A stretch of DNA of 36,032 nt, taken from positions 1 through 36,032 of the forward strand of contig VGTJ01000039.1 of the NCBI GenBank assembly GCA_016874775.1, given 5' to 3'. Positions 24,436 to 32,827 of this stretch are shown here, piece after piece (the first letter of the stretch is position 1; the number at the start of each line of letters is the position of its first letter). Below the pieces are notes generated by a model that was given only the letters and a program-made list of their open reading frames with translations, was not told the DNA's origin and ran no database searches. The position numbers and the translations under genes are program-made. The stretch is from Deltaproteobacteria bacterium. Lineage in GTDB: Bacteria; Desulfobacterota; Binatia; Bin18.

Positions 24436-24951
24436 GTCGGGGTCTTCCGTCCTTCGACTGGCGCTTGGTACCTCGACAGTGGCAATCAGGTGGTCGAGCC
24501 TTGTGGTATTGACTATTGCTTCTCGCTCGCCTCCGGGATGTTTCAAGCCGGTGATATCCCTATCGCCGGGGACTGGGAGAATGATGGGATTGTGACTATT
24601 GGGCTCTTTCGTCGTGGATTACTCGCCAGCTCCGATGTCTTTTATCTCAGCAACGTAAACCCCAGCAGCCTCCCCGTTAACGGCACAATCTTCTCCTGGG
24701 ACTATACAATCCCAATGGCGGCAGGGAATTTGGGAGATCTTCCTATAGTCGGGGATTGGACGGGAACGAATCAGACGTCGCTTAGTACCGGCTGGCCACG
24801 CATCGGCATTTTTCGTACGACCTCAGCATTATGGGCCCGCGACAACGGCAATCTAAACATTCCAAACTGTAGCCAAGATCAGTGCTCGTTTTTTGGTGCG
24901 GTTGGCGATAAACCGATCGTATTCGGCAAGTCGCTTGTGAAGGCGAACTGA
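24436..24951 (+). pseudogene. C-terminal propeller-like repeats of the protease, cut off by in-frame TAA
   Basis: 171 codons directly after the TAA and in the same frame as the protease. They resume exactly with VGVFRPSTGAWYLDSGNQVV, a repeat unit matching IGVFKPNSAGWIMDNGNGKY upstream of the stop. Further units follow: IPIAGDWENDGIVTIGLFRR, LPIVGDWTGTNQ and RIGIFRTTSALWARDNGN. There is no start codon with a ribosome site at the head. The natural protein was therefore probably 852 residues. A CAA-to-TAA change would explain the stop. Confidence 0.75.
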
Positions 24952-25122
24952 CTATGCCTATACAAGAATCCTATTCGCAATGGAGATGCCGGTAGTACAG
25001 ACCGCCCTTCGACAAGCTCAAGGCGTACGGCAGAAGTAAGGAATAGTGTAACCGCGCTCGTGCGCACAGCACACGCTACATTCGATAGCTCCTGCTACAA
25101 GTAAACGAGCAGAGAAGGAGAA
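24952..25122. other. Intergenic repeats between convergent genes
   Basis: 171 bp between convergent genes. It contains CCCTTCGACAAGCTCAAGG (25004-25022), the core of a common extragenic repeat (CCTTCGACAAGCTCAGG type), and a GC-rich CGTGCGCACAGCACACG stretch. I see no gene or clear terminator. Confidence 0.45.
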
Positions 25123-25506
25123 TTACAAGTCGATTTCCAGATGCCATTTGGCGCCAATTTTCTTGGCAGCGGCAAACACCTCGACGTATTCAGAAAGATC
25201 AGCCAACACACTTTTGGCCTTCTTCACCGTAGTGGGATGCTGGGTGATGTAGTCACGAAGGGCAGTGACGAGGGAAAGCCCTTCATCAGCGCTATACCAA
25301 GAGTGAGAAAACGCTCCAGGATCATCCGCTCCTTCCTCATCCCACTCACCAGGATCGACACTGAGAAAGTCGTCAAACCTCGGAAGCCCAAGCCGTTCAC
25401 AGATTGCGCTCAGGCTCTGAGCTTCCTTTGCCAAACTTTTCCCGTTCACGAACGTATCGAAGCCTGGATTCTCATTGTCCAAGACTATGAAATAGGCAAC
25501 ACTCAT
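25123..25506 (-). CDS. Small acidic hypothetical protein
   Basis: 127 residues beginning MSVAYFIVLDNENPGFDTFV, with no recognised domain. It has an acidic middle (VDPGEWDEEGADDPGAFSHS), then a helix-rich C-terminus (TALRDYITQHPTTVKKAKSV, then LSEYVEVFAAAKKIGAKWHL). No signal peptide or membrane segment, so it is cytoplasmic. GAAAGG lies upstream of the ATG. The compact alpha/beta pattern and ordinary composition suggest a genuine gene. It lies 22 nt downstream of the LOG gene on the same strand and could be co-transcribed with it. Function unknown. Confidence 0.7.
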   Translation of the reverse strand: MSVAYFIVLDNENPGFDTFVNGKSLAKEAQSLSAICERLGLPRFDDFLSVDPGEWDEEGADDPGAFSHSWYSADEGLSLVTALRDYITQHPTTVKKAKSVLADLSEYVEVFAAAKKIGAKWHLEIDL

Positions 25507-25528
25507 GGCAGCCTTTCGTTCACGTCTC

Positions 25529-26959
25529 TTAGTGAGGTACCACTGCAGCTAAACACAACTCAGCCGCATGGGCGGGATCGTCAGTGATCGTCACCAATTG
25601 TAGATCCTCTGCACTCACGGTTTGCCGTTGTCCGTCAAGCATTTGCGTACGCAGCGCTGACCACAACGGCTGCCAAAAGTCGGTGCCAAACAAGACGATT
25701 GGGCGTGGGGCAATTTTTCCGGTTTGCAATTGACACAAGACACTGCACAGCTCATCGAGCGTGCCCAGCCCACCTGGCAACGCGAGAATCGCCAACGAGC
25801 CTTCGGTAAGTAACACCTTGTGTGTGAGACGATCATTCACCAGGTGCACCCGATCCGCACCGTAGAGGTTACGAGCATCACGTCGGCGCATGCCAAACGC
25901 TTGTTGCGGGAGATATTCAGCACCACGATGACCGCCACGAGCTAAGGCCACAGACAACGCCCCAGGACCTCCAGCACGAGTGGGAACGCCAGCGATCGCT
26001 AACCGGCGTGCAATCTCTTCACAGGCAACAACGGTCAGGTCATCTGCTCTTAACCGTGAACCGCCCAGTACCGTCACTGCTGGTGTGAGTTGTTCAAGAT
26101 ATTCGAGACCTTCGACAATTTCATGGGCAACACGACGACCAAGTTGTTCAAGCGGCTCCTCATTGTCAGTCTGTGGGCTGTCAGTTGAAAGAGCGCGCAA
26201 GGTTTCTTCTGGTTCACTGCACAGATTCACTAGCGCAAAAGCATCTTGAGGAACGGTTTCGCGACCAGCCCCCAACGTGCTTCGTTGTAATGCGTCAGCC
26301 AAAGGTCCCCAGAACTCCCGACCAAAAAGGACGAACGGATGATTCAGGCGACCGGCACTCTTGAGTCGCCACACTTCAAACAGCTCATCGAGCGTGCCAA
26401 AGCCACCCGGGAAAATAACGATTCCCAAGGTATTGGCGTACAGCATCAGTTTTCGTGTCGGAAAATGCGCCAGTTCTAGTGAGACATCGATCGCCGGGTT
26501 GATCGATTGTTCAAATGGCAGCTGAATGTTGAAGCCTTGGGTCAATGCTTGTGGCCGGTTCTGGCGTTCGTCCAGTACTTCGTCACGATTGTGGCTGTTG
26601 CCATCCCACACCCCATCGGCACGCAATTTCTTATGGAACCCATCGGGAACCGCGGTCATAATCCCTGGCCCTGCTCCAGTACGAGGCGGAATCCCAGTCG
26701 TTGCCAGGAGTTCCCCCATACGCTCTGCCGCACGATAATAGGGATCATCAACGCGAATGCGCGCGCCACCAAAGAAGGTGATCGCGGCTGGTAGTTGTTG
26801 CAACAACGATAAGCCGCTTTCCAGTTCAGCCACCAGTCCCTGAGCGAAAGCACTCAAGTCGGTATGTCGGGCAATCGCACCCCATACTCCACGAGTTGAC
26901 GGCGTTGTTGGCATATAAGAAGAAAAAGAAAAAAAGTCTGTCGGGTAATGCAATTCCAT
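25529..26959 (-). CDS. Tandem-domain LOG family (TIGR00730/PpnN-like) protein
   Basis: 476 residues containing two LOG/Rossmann nucleotide-binding domains. Domain 1: ITFFGGARIRVDDPYY, GAGPGIMTAV, PTRKLMLYANT, IFPGGFGTLDELFEVW. Domain 2: VTVLGGSRLRADD, AGGPGALSVALARGG, LTHKVLLTEG, LALPGGLGTLDELCSVL. The PGGxGTxxE motif in each is the phosphoribohydrolase signature of cytokinin-activating LOG and PpnN enzymes, which release ribose-5-phosphate from nucleoside monophosphates. Domain 2 has lost the R of the R-K pair (HK instead of RK), so it may be inactive. ATG 26959 is preferred (weak AAGG upstream); in-frame starts at 27007 and 26914 exist. A fusion of two LOG units is larger than the usual ~200-residue LOG. 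Confidence 0.85.
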   Translation of the reverse strand: MELHYPTDFFSFSSYMPTTPSTRGVWGAIARHTDLSAFAQGLVAELESGLSLLQQLPAAITFFGGARIRVDDPYYRAAERMGELLATTGIPPRTGAGPGIMTAVPDGFHKKLRADGVWDGNSHNRDEVLDERQNRPQALTQGFNIQLPFEQSINPAIDVSLELAHFPTRKLMLYANTLGIVIFPGGFGTLDELFEVWRLKSAGRLNHPFVLFGREFWGPLADALQRSTLGAGRETVPQDAFALVNLCSEPEETLRALSTDSPQTDNEEPLEQLGRRVAHEIVEGLEYLEQLTPAVTVLGGSRLRADDLTVVACEEIARRLAIAGVPTRAGGPGALSVALARGGHRGAEYLPQQAFGMRRRDARNLYGADRVHLVNDRLTHKVLLTEGSLAILALPGGLGTLDELCSVLCQLQTGKIAPRPIVLFGTDFWQPLWSALRTQMLDGQRQTVSAEDLQLVTITDDPAHAAELCLAAVVPH

Positions 26960-27041
26960 CGCTGTTGCCTTGTTTTGTCTTGCGATACGGTATCGGGACA
27001 AACACAACGGCTCTATAGTCGGCGATGGTCGCTTTTTTCGT

Positions 27042-28490
27042 TTATTTCATGGCACGTTGCCAGAAAAAATAGACCGGAACGCCACTCAAAACAATGAGGA
27101 GCCCCGGCCACGTATACGCTGGCTTCACGAACAGCAAGTTAATCATGATTATCGAGGCCCCGACGACATATAGTCCAGGAACCCACGGATACCCGTACAC
27201 CCGGTAAGGTCGTTCCGCATCAGGGAGCTTCACCCGTAGAACAAAAAGTCCGATAACTGTAAGCACGTAAAATAACAATGCAGCGAACACGACGTAGTCG
27301 AGCAAATCACCATAGGTTCCTGAAAGAGTCAGGAGCGAAGCCCAGAGCATCTGTAACCACAGCCCTCCAGCCGGAACTCCCGCACTGTTGAGATGTCCAG
27401 TACGGGCAAAAAAGAGGCGGTCTTGCGCCATCGCGTAGTACAAGCGCGGTCCTGCCAAGATCAAGCCGTTGAGGCAACCAAAGGTGCTCACCATGATTGC
27501 GACCGCCATAATCGCCACAGCACTAGGACCGAACAGCACCGATGCGGCTGCCGTCGCGACTCGATCTTCAGCCGCATATTGAATCCCGCGTTCCGTCACT
27601 GTCGTCCCTGTCCCTACCCCTTCAAGCGGTAACAAACAGAGATATGCAGCATTCGTCAGGAGGTAGAGTACCATCACAACAACAGTACCGCCGAGTAAGC
27701 TGAGTGGCAACGTCCGGTGAGGATTTTTGACTTCACTAGAAGTGAAGGTCACATTATTCCAGGCATCCGAGGAGAACAGCGGCCCAACCATCGCACCGCC
27801 GACAAGCATCAGAAAGCCTAGCGTGAGTGGTGCATCCTGTGACGATGTGACAAAGTTTGCCTGTACTGCTGTCGTATCGCGCGCAACCACAAGGCCCAGC
27901 ACAATGAGGAGAATCAGGACAAGGATCTTCGCTGAGGTAAATGCATTTTGGATGAGTTTCCCTTCGCGTAGTCCACGGCTGTTCGACCACGTCAGCAGGG
28001 CAATGACCGCAATGGCGACGAACCTCTGGGACGACAAAGAGACACCGCCAATCTGCCCGACATTGTGCTGCGCTGATATCCATGGAATGAGAACCCCGAG
28101 AAACTTTGCAAATGCAACCGCAACCGCAGCAATGGTTCCCGTTTGAATGACCAGAAACAGGGTCCAGCCATACAGAAAACCAAGGAGCGGTGAATAGGCT
28201 TCCCGGAGGTAGACGTATTGACCACCAGCACGCGGCATCATCGCTGCCAGTTCACCATACGAGAGCGCACCGAGAATCGTCACAATCGCCGTGAGCCCCC
28301 ACACCCAGAGGAGCCACGTCGGCGACCCGACGGTCCGCGCCACATCGGCCGAGACAATAAAGATGCCCGAACCGATCATCGAACCAGCAACAATCGCGCT
28401 GGCGTCGAGTAACCCCAACTCACGCTGAAACTGTCCTCCGCGCACTGGGTCGGGAGCAGGTACCGGCAATTCTCCACGTGAGCGGGTCAT
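27042..28490 (-). CDS. APC-family amino acid permease
   Basis: 482 residues with about twelve hydrophobic helices. The substrate-binding motif of TM1 (ASAIVAGSMIGSGIFIVSAD) and the TM2 region (LGALSYGELAAMMPRAGGQY) place it in the amino acid-polyamine-organocation superfamily, closest in form to LAT/SteT-type exchangers. The substrate cannot be told. The start ATG overlaps the upstream NrtS-like stop as ATGA, so the two are translationally coupled. It ends 83 nt before the LOG gene. Confidence 0.9.
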   Translation of the reverse strand: MTRSRGELPVPAPDPVRGGQFQRELGLLDASAIVAGSMIGSGIFIVSADVARTVGSPTWLLWVWGLTAIVTILGALSYGELAAMMPRAGGQYVYLREAYSPLLGFLYGWTLFLVIQTGTIAAVAVAFAKFLGVLIPWISAQHNVGQIGGVSLSSQRFVAIAVIALLTWSNSRGLREGKLIQNAFTSAKILVLILLIVLGLVVARDTTAVQANFVTSSQDAPLTLGFLMLVGGAMVGPLFSSDAWNNVTFTSSEVKNPHRTLPLSLLGGTVVVMVLYLLTNAAYLCLLPLEGVGTGTTVTERGIQYAAEDRVATAAASVLFGPSAVAIMAVAIMVSTFGCLNGLILAGPRLYYAMAQDRLFFARTGHLNSAGVPAGGLWLQMLWASLLTLSGTYGDLLDYVVFAALLFYVLTVIGLFVLRVKLPDAERPYRVYGYPWVPGLYVVGASIIMINLLFVKPAYTWPGLLIVLSGVPVYFFWQRAMK

Positions 28491-28735
28491 GCCCTTGTCT
28501 CTAGCTGTCGATCTACTTCTCGCTCGACCTCTGCGCGAGCCGAAGAGAAAGAAGATACGCAGTACGGCACGAGAAAGGTCAACACAATCTTGCTAAGCAC
28601 ACGGATAGAATAGTCGCCACGCAAGAGAACGTCGTACTGGTTAATGAGAGTAAGAATAGGGCCGACAATGGCAGCAACTTTCACTGCGCGCAGAATAGTC
28701 CGCTTCTGAAACCAGTAGTACAAAAGCTTCCGCAT
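28487..28735 (-). CDS. NrtS-like small membrane protein (nitrate/nitrite transporter family)
   Basis: 82 residues from ATG 28735 (MRKLLYYWFQKRTILRAVKV). Two hydrophobic segments (AVKVAAIVGPILTLINQYDV; SKIVLTFLVPYCVSSFSSA) match my memory of the NrtS family, tiny nitrate/nitrite transporters described from marine bacteria, with the conserved VGxILxLINQ and LVPYCVS. The identification is by motif recall only. It overlaps the APC permease start by 4 nt. No nitrate reductase or nitrogen regulator is in the window. The ribosome site is weak. Confidence 0.68.
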   Translation of the reverse strand: MRKLLYYWFQKRTILRAVKVAAIVGPILTLINQYDVLLRGDYSIRVLSKIVLTFLVPYCVSSFSSARAEVEREVDRQLETRA

Positions 28736-28783
28736 ACTGTTTCTAGGCGGCAATCCTGCTCATTGGTAGCAATCGCTACGGGT

Positions 28784-29158
28784 CTAGCGAGCAGCCGCGC
28801 CCATTTTTTCATACCCTCCCTGCTTGGCTTTACGCACCTTACGATCTTTGATCCAACGGTTCAACCCAGCATAGACTTGCTCCATGGGCTTTCCCGATTT
28901 CACGCCGACTTCATGAGAGGAGAAGGTACCTGGCAGTTCTTTCAGAATCAGGTTCCAATCAAGCCGTTGGCGTACTGGACCCGCAACCGCAGCACTGGCT
29001 TTGCCATTGACAACCGACTGTAGCCGTTGGGCATCCTGTCGTAACGAGGATAGCTCTTTCTCTTTCTGCGCGATTTCCCGCCGGAGTGAACCCAACACTT
29101 TGTTGGCCTGCTTCTTGAGAACATTGAACGCGGACCGAGATCTTTTCGCTCGTGGCAT
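28784..29158 (-). CDS. Basic coiled-coil protein with probable winged-helix end
   Basis: 124 residues. A Lys/Arg-rich start (MPRAKRSRSAFNVLKKQANK) leads into a heptad-like coiled coil (SLRREIAQKEKELSSLRQDA, about residues 23-50). After a linker, a helical domain (LDWNLILKELPGTFSSHEVG, then GKPMEQVYAGLNRWIKDRKV) resembles a winged helix that often binds DNA. It ends in a basic tail. No family is recognised with certainty. AAGGAG lies upstream of the ATG. Nucleoid-associated or regulatory roles are possible but unproven. Confidence 0.7.
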   Translation of the reverse strand: MPRAKRSRSAFNVLKKQANKVLGSLRREIAQKEKELSSLRQDAQRLQSVVNGKASAAVAGPVRQRLDWNLILKELPGTFSSHEVGVKSGKPMEQVYAGLNRWIKDRKVRKAKQGGYEKMGAAAR

Positions 29159-29313
29159 AATACCAATACTCCTTCTGATAAAAATAGTGCCCGATTGTGA
29201 CAGAAATTTCTCTCACCAGCAACCTCACAAAGAGACATACCGACAAATAGTGCGACACTCAACTCTGTGAGATTGTACAATGCATGGCCAATACTACCAA
29301 AAATAATAGAGGG

Positions 29314-30156
29314 CTAACTGTGAGAACGCCGCTGAATGGCCGCTGCAAACTGGACGACTCCGTCTTCCCAGGGAGGAAGCAGGAGCTGTGGATCCTGCAA
29401 AGTAGTGAGTACTGAATACGCTGGGCGCGTGGCAGCACGAGGAAATTCAGCCGTCGCGACTGGCTGGACCGGCGTCTCCACATTCAACTGATGATATAAC
29501 CGACAGGTCAACTCATACCGGGTTGCAGCTCCCTGTCCGACAAGATGATAGGTTCCGTAGGCATTTGTCTGGCACAACATTATTAGTGCGTCAACCAAAT
29601 GCGGCACATAGGTCGGCGATCCCCGCTGATCATTGACTACTCGTACTGCCGACTGTTGACGCGCAAGCGCAATCATAGTCGTAGGAAAGTTCTTACCGAC
29701 AATATGATAGAGCCACGCCGTACGAACAATGAAGTGACGAGCATTCAGTTCCTTCACTGCCTGCTCTCCAGCTAATTTACTCTCGCCATAGACAGATTGC
29801 GGGTCGGTTCGATCAAACTCATGATAGGGCCGTTTCCCGGTACCAGAAAACACATAATCCGTTGAAACATGTAGCAGTGGTACGCCATGGGCAGCCGAAA
29901 CAAGTGCAAGATTCCGAGGCCCTAAGGCATTCCCACGATATGCTGCCTCTGGGTCAGCCTCTGCACCATCGACATTGTTATAGGCAGCAGTATTGATGAT
30001 GAGGTGAGGCTCAATAGTCTCGATTACCGTCCGCACGGCAGGAAGTTTCGTAATGTCCAAGTGCGCATGAAGAAGTGCATGCACCTCGTGGCTCGCCAGT
30101 GCCTGAGAAAGCACCTGTCCCAGTTGCCCACCCGCTCCAGTGATAAGAATTTTCAT
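29314..30156 (-). CDS. rfbD: dTDP-4-dehydrorhamnose reductase
   Basis: 280 residues, the last enzyme of dTDP-L-rhamnose synthesis, reducing dTDP-4-keto-L-rhamnose with NAD(P)H. Extended SDR features: nucleotide motif ITGAGGQLGQ (5-14), LIINTAAYNNVDGAE, VSTDYVFSG, and the catalytic YGESK (Y-x3-K). The length is normal. No rfbA, rfbB or rfbC lies within the window, so it is separated from the pathway operon here. The start at 30156 has a modest upstream GGGGAAAA. Confidence 0.93.
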   Translation of the reverse strand: MKILITGAGGQLGQVLSQALASHEVHALLHAHLDITKLPAVRTVIETIEPHLIINTAAYNNVDGAEADPEAAYRGNALGPRNLALVSAAHGVPLLHVSTDYVFSGTGKRPYHEFDRTDPQSVYGESKLAGEQAVKELNARHFIVRTAWLYHIVGKNFPTTMIALARQQSAVRVVNDQRGSPTYVPHLVDALIMLCQTNAYGTYHLVGQGAATRYELTCRLYHQLNVETPVQPVATAEFPRAATRPAYSVLTTLQDPQLLLPPWEDGVVQFAAAIQRRSHS

Positions 30157-30266
30157 TCGCGATTATTTTTCCCCACCGGGAAAAGTTCTCTCTCTTTGTC
30201 CGCCCCTCGGACACCCGTAACGTAGACAAAGGGGAATTCCACCCCTTTGTCAGTTCTTTCAGGCGA

Positions 30267-31478
30267 TCACTTAAACGCCGGAATGACGTGCTTGCCAAAC
30301 ACTTCAATCTGTCGTTTCGCTTCATCCCACGGTAGCAAGCCTTGGTCGAAATACCAACCGAACCACTCCACGTTGGAATTTTTCTGCAGTGCTTCGACTT
30401 CACGCTTCACATCGTCGATCGTTCCGACCAACGCATATTTGGCCTCAACCATACGTTCAAACGTATGGGGGACCGGCGTGGTTTCCCCAGGGAAACGGTA
30501 CGCCTCAAAGAACCCAAAGCCAGAAAAGTATTCGATGAACCCCGCTCCTTGCGCCTGCGCTCCTAGTGAGTAGGCCTCAGTGTAGGACTGGCCAAGATGT
30601 ACGGACCGGAACGCACCGACGCTTTGCCCGAGTTCTAACGTCCGCCCAGCTTTGGCGGCTTCATCTTTATAGGCTTCGCAGAGCTGTCGGAAAGACGGAG
30701 GATGGGCTACGAGTATCCACGGAACGATATTCTCGGTCGCGCACCAACGAATAGTTTTTTCACTCACAGAGAAGGGTTGCCAGATCGGTGGGTGTGGCAA
30801 GGTATAGGGTTTAGGAATGACACAAATTCGTTGTACCGCTCCTTCATCGTCAACTTCTCCCTGAGCGCCATATTTAGCAGTCCAGTTCTTGGCGACTGGC
30901 CAGCGACGAATTCCCTGCTCGTATGGCGCAGGGACTTCGTAGTATTTGCTTTGGAACCGAATGGATTCTTGTGTCCATGCCATCTTGACGATCTTAAATA
31001 CTTCTTCAAAGACCGCGCGGTTATGGGCATCGACTTCCGACCCGTCCATCGGCGCACCAGTCACGTGATAATGCTGCCCAAGGATGTTTGTCCATCGATC
31101 TTGATACCCACGCGCAAAACCGGCGATGAACCGGCCTTTGGTCAGGTGGTCGAGGACAGCGATCTCTTCAGCGACACGAATCGGGTCCCAGGTGGGCAAC
31201 ACCAATCCCAGCGACGCAAACTTAATTTTCTTGGTCCGCGCGGCTAAGTCGGTGTACAGCATCAATGGGGCAACCGATGCTTCATAACCTTCAGAATGAA
31301 AATGATGCTCGGTCGTCGACATCGCATCAAAGCCCAGGTCTTCAGCCATTTGTGCCAGGTCGCGGACTTCTTGCAACATTTGCTGATATTTCTCGTTGTT
31401 GCGACCTATAGGACGAAGACGTTCTCGCTCTTCGAAGGTACCTGGAATTGTGGGTAAGATAAAAAGATTGAATTTCAC
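30267..31478 (-). CDS. LLM-class flavin-dependent monooxygenase (403 aa)
   Basis: Bacterial luciferase-like TIM barrel using reduced flavin. Motifs: LAQMAEDLGFDAMSTTEHHF (about 41-60), LYTDLAARTKKIKFASLGLV, PIRVAEEIAVLDHLTKGRFI, and the long C-terminal half with PLMLYTD and HPPIWQPFSVS regions. GTG at 31478 follows GGGAGGTCTTCT, so a GTG start is well supported. It lies 58 nt downstream of a second, distantly related LLM gene, probably in one transcript. The flavin reductase that would supply reduced FMN is not in the window. The substrate is not deducible. Confidence 0.9.
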   Translation of the reverse strand: MKFNLFILPTIPGTFEERERLRPIGRNNEKYQQMLQEVRDLAQMAEDLGFDAMSTTEHHFHSEGYEASVAPLMLYTDLAARTKKIKFASLGLVLPTWDPIRVAEEIAVLDHLTKGRFIAGFARGYQDRWTNILGQHYHVTGAPMDGSEVDAHNRAVFEEVFKIVKMAWTQESIRFQSKYYEVPAPYEQGIRRWPVAKNWTAKYGAQGEVDDEGAVQRICVIPKPYTLPHPPIWQPFSVSEKTIRWCATENIVPWILVAHPPSFRQLCEAYKDEAAKAGRTLELGQSVGAFRSVHLGQSYTEAYSLGAQAQGAGFIEYFSGFGFFEAYRFPGETTPVPHTFERMVEAKYALVGTIDDVKREVEALQKNSNVEWFGWYFDQGLLPWDEAKRQIEVFGKHVIPAFK

Positions 31479-31536
31479 AGAAGACCTCCCTGTTGATCGT
31501 AATCGTGACGAGGGAACAATAGTCTTTCGCTATTGA

Positions 31537-32601
31537 CTACTGTGTACTGGCTACTTTCTTTCGCGCTTTCTTACGAAAATACGGCATCACTTCTTTGGCA
31601 AACAACTCCATACTTTTCTGTACTTTTCGTGGATCAACGCCTGGTAATGGCATTGCCATTACCAGATGGGTCACACGCGTGCGCTGCTGATAATCTTCGA
31701 TCATACGAATAGCATCGTCTGGGGTACCAATGATCAACGGTTCACCGAACAGTTGTGCTGTATCACTCTCGCGCAATTTTCCCAGGCGTGGCAGGTCCAT
31801 GCCGTAGGCCGTATCACCGGGGAGATCATTGGCCTCGGTAAACCACTTGCCGTAGCAACTCAGCATATGATGGACCCCTTCCTCGGCATCATCCCACGCT
31901 TTTTCGCGTCGCGTAGCAACAAAAACGGTCCGGAGCTGCGCGACATGAAAATCGTCGACCGGCTTGCCATTTTCCTGCAGCGCAGCATCATACATTTGCT
32001 GTTGGTCAGCGCCACCGGTTCCCATCAAATGATAGCCGTTACGAGCCGCACGAGCGATGGACTTCGGTCCACGTGCGGCAAGCCAAATCGGCGGATGAGG
32101 TTTTTGTACCACATTAGGAATGACAGTAATGTTTTTGAGCTGATTGTATTTCCCGTCGAGCGACCAGTTTTTCTCAGTCCAGGCCCGCCGAATCACCTCA
32201 ACTCCCTCTTCAAGTCGACTACCACGTTCTTTGCGTGGGATGTGAAACCCTGAGAATTCATCGACCCGGTACCCTTGACCGAGCCCTAAATCGAGACGAC
32301 CGTTAGAAATAATATCAACCGTCGCTGCATCTTCGGCGACACGGAGGGCATTATGCAACGGTAGTAAAAGTACGAATGTACCGATGCGAATTTTCTTCGT
32401 CCGAGCGGCAATCGCCGCAGCGATGGGAAGTAACGAAGAGGAATAGCCGTCTTCAACAAAATGATGTTCAGTCAGCCAGATTGTATCGAACCCCAGTTCT
32501 TCCGCCGTCACCGTTAAATCAAGATGCTTACGATACAAGTCAGGAAACGGTACTTTCGCCCGTGCCGAATTGCGGAATGGAAACAAAAACCCAAAGTTCA
32601 C
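31537..32601 (-). CDS. LLM-class flavin-dependent monooxygenase (354 aa)
   Basis: Luciferase-like family. MNFGFLFPFRNSARAKVPFP, then VTAEELGFDTIWLTEHHFVE, AARTKKIRIGTFVLLLPLHN, ALRVAEDAATVDIISNGRLD and LGLGQGYRVDEFSGFHIPRK follow the family order. The Lys-rich tail is RKKARKKVASTQ. The start is GTG at 32601 with AGGAGGATGCA just upstream. It shares TEHHF and ARTKKI blocks with the downstream LLM gene, so they are paralogues of one superfamily but quite diverged. The neighbouring DUF1329, phosphotriesterase-like and VOC genes suggest catabolism of an organic compound. Confidence 0.9.
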   Translation of the reverse strand: MNFGFLFPFRNSARAKVPFPDLYRKHLDLTVTAEELGFDTIWLTEHHFVEDGYSSSLLPIAAAIAARTKKIRIGTFVLLLPLHNALRVAEDAATVDIISNGRLDLGLGQGYRVDEFSGFHIPRKERGSRLEEGVEVIRRAWTEKNWSLDGKYNQLKNITVIPNVVQKPHPPIWLAARGPKSIARAARNGYHLMGTGGADQQQMYDAALQENGKPVDDFHVAQLRTVFVATRREKAWDDAEEGVHHMLSCYGKWFTEANDLPGDTAYGMDLPRLGKLRESDTAQLFGEPLIIGTPDDAIRMIEDYQQRTRVTHLVMAMPLPGVDPRKVQKSMELFAKEVMPYFRKKARKKVASTQ

Positions 32602-32758
32602 TGCATCCTCCTCCTATCCCAAGCACATGCTCTGGAGGGCCTCTTAGCAGGGCACTTTTTGAGAGTAAAGGTGGGACTCGGGAGAAACCCGAAGATAACA
32701 AAGAAAGAAAGGGGGTGAGGGGAACTGGGCGAGCTGAAGAAATACAGAATTAAGGAGG

Positions 32759-32802
32759 GGATAAGGTCAAAGGAAGGACAGGCTGTCCGTTTTCCCTTAT
32801 CC
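32759..32802. repeat. GGATAAGG palindrome
   Basis: GGATAAGGTCAAAGGAAGGA (32759-32778) with CAG following is an imperfect inverse of CTGTCCGTTTTCCCTTATCC (32783-32802). It lies between the DUF1329 stop and the LLM gene and looks like another short extragenic palindrome. There is no T-run for a minus-strand terminator. Confidence 0.45.
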
Positions 32803-32827
32803 GTTCTCCTGTATCCGGTTTTATAAG

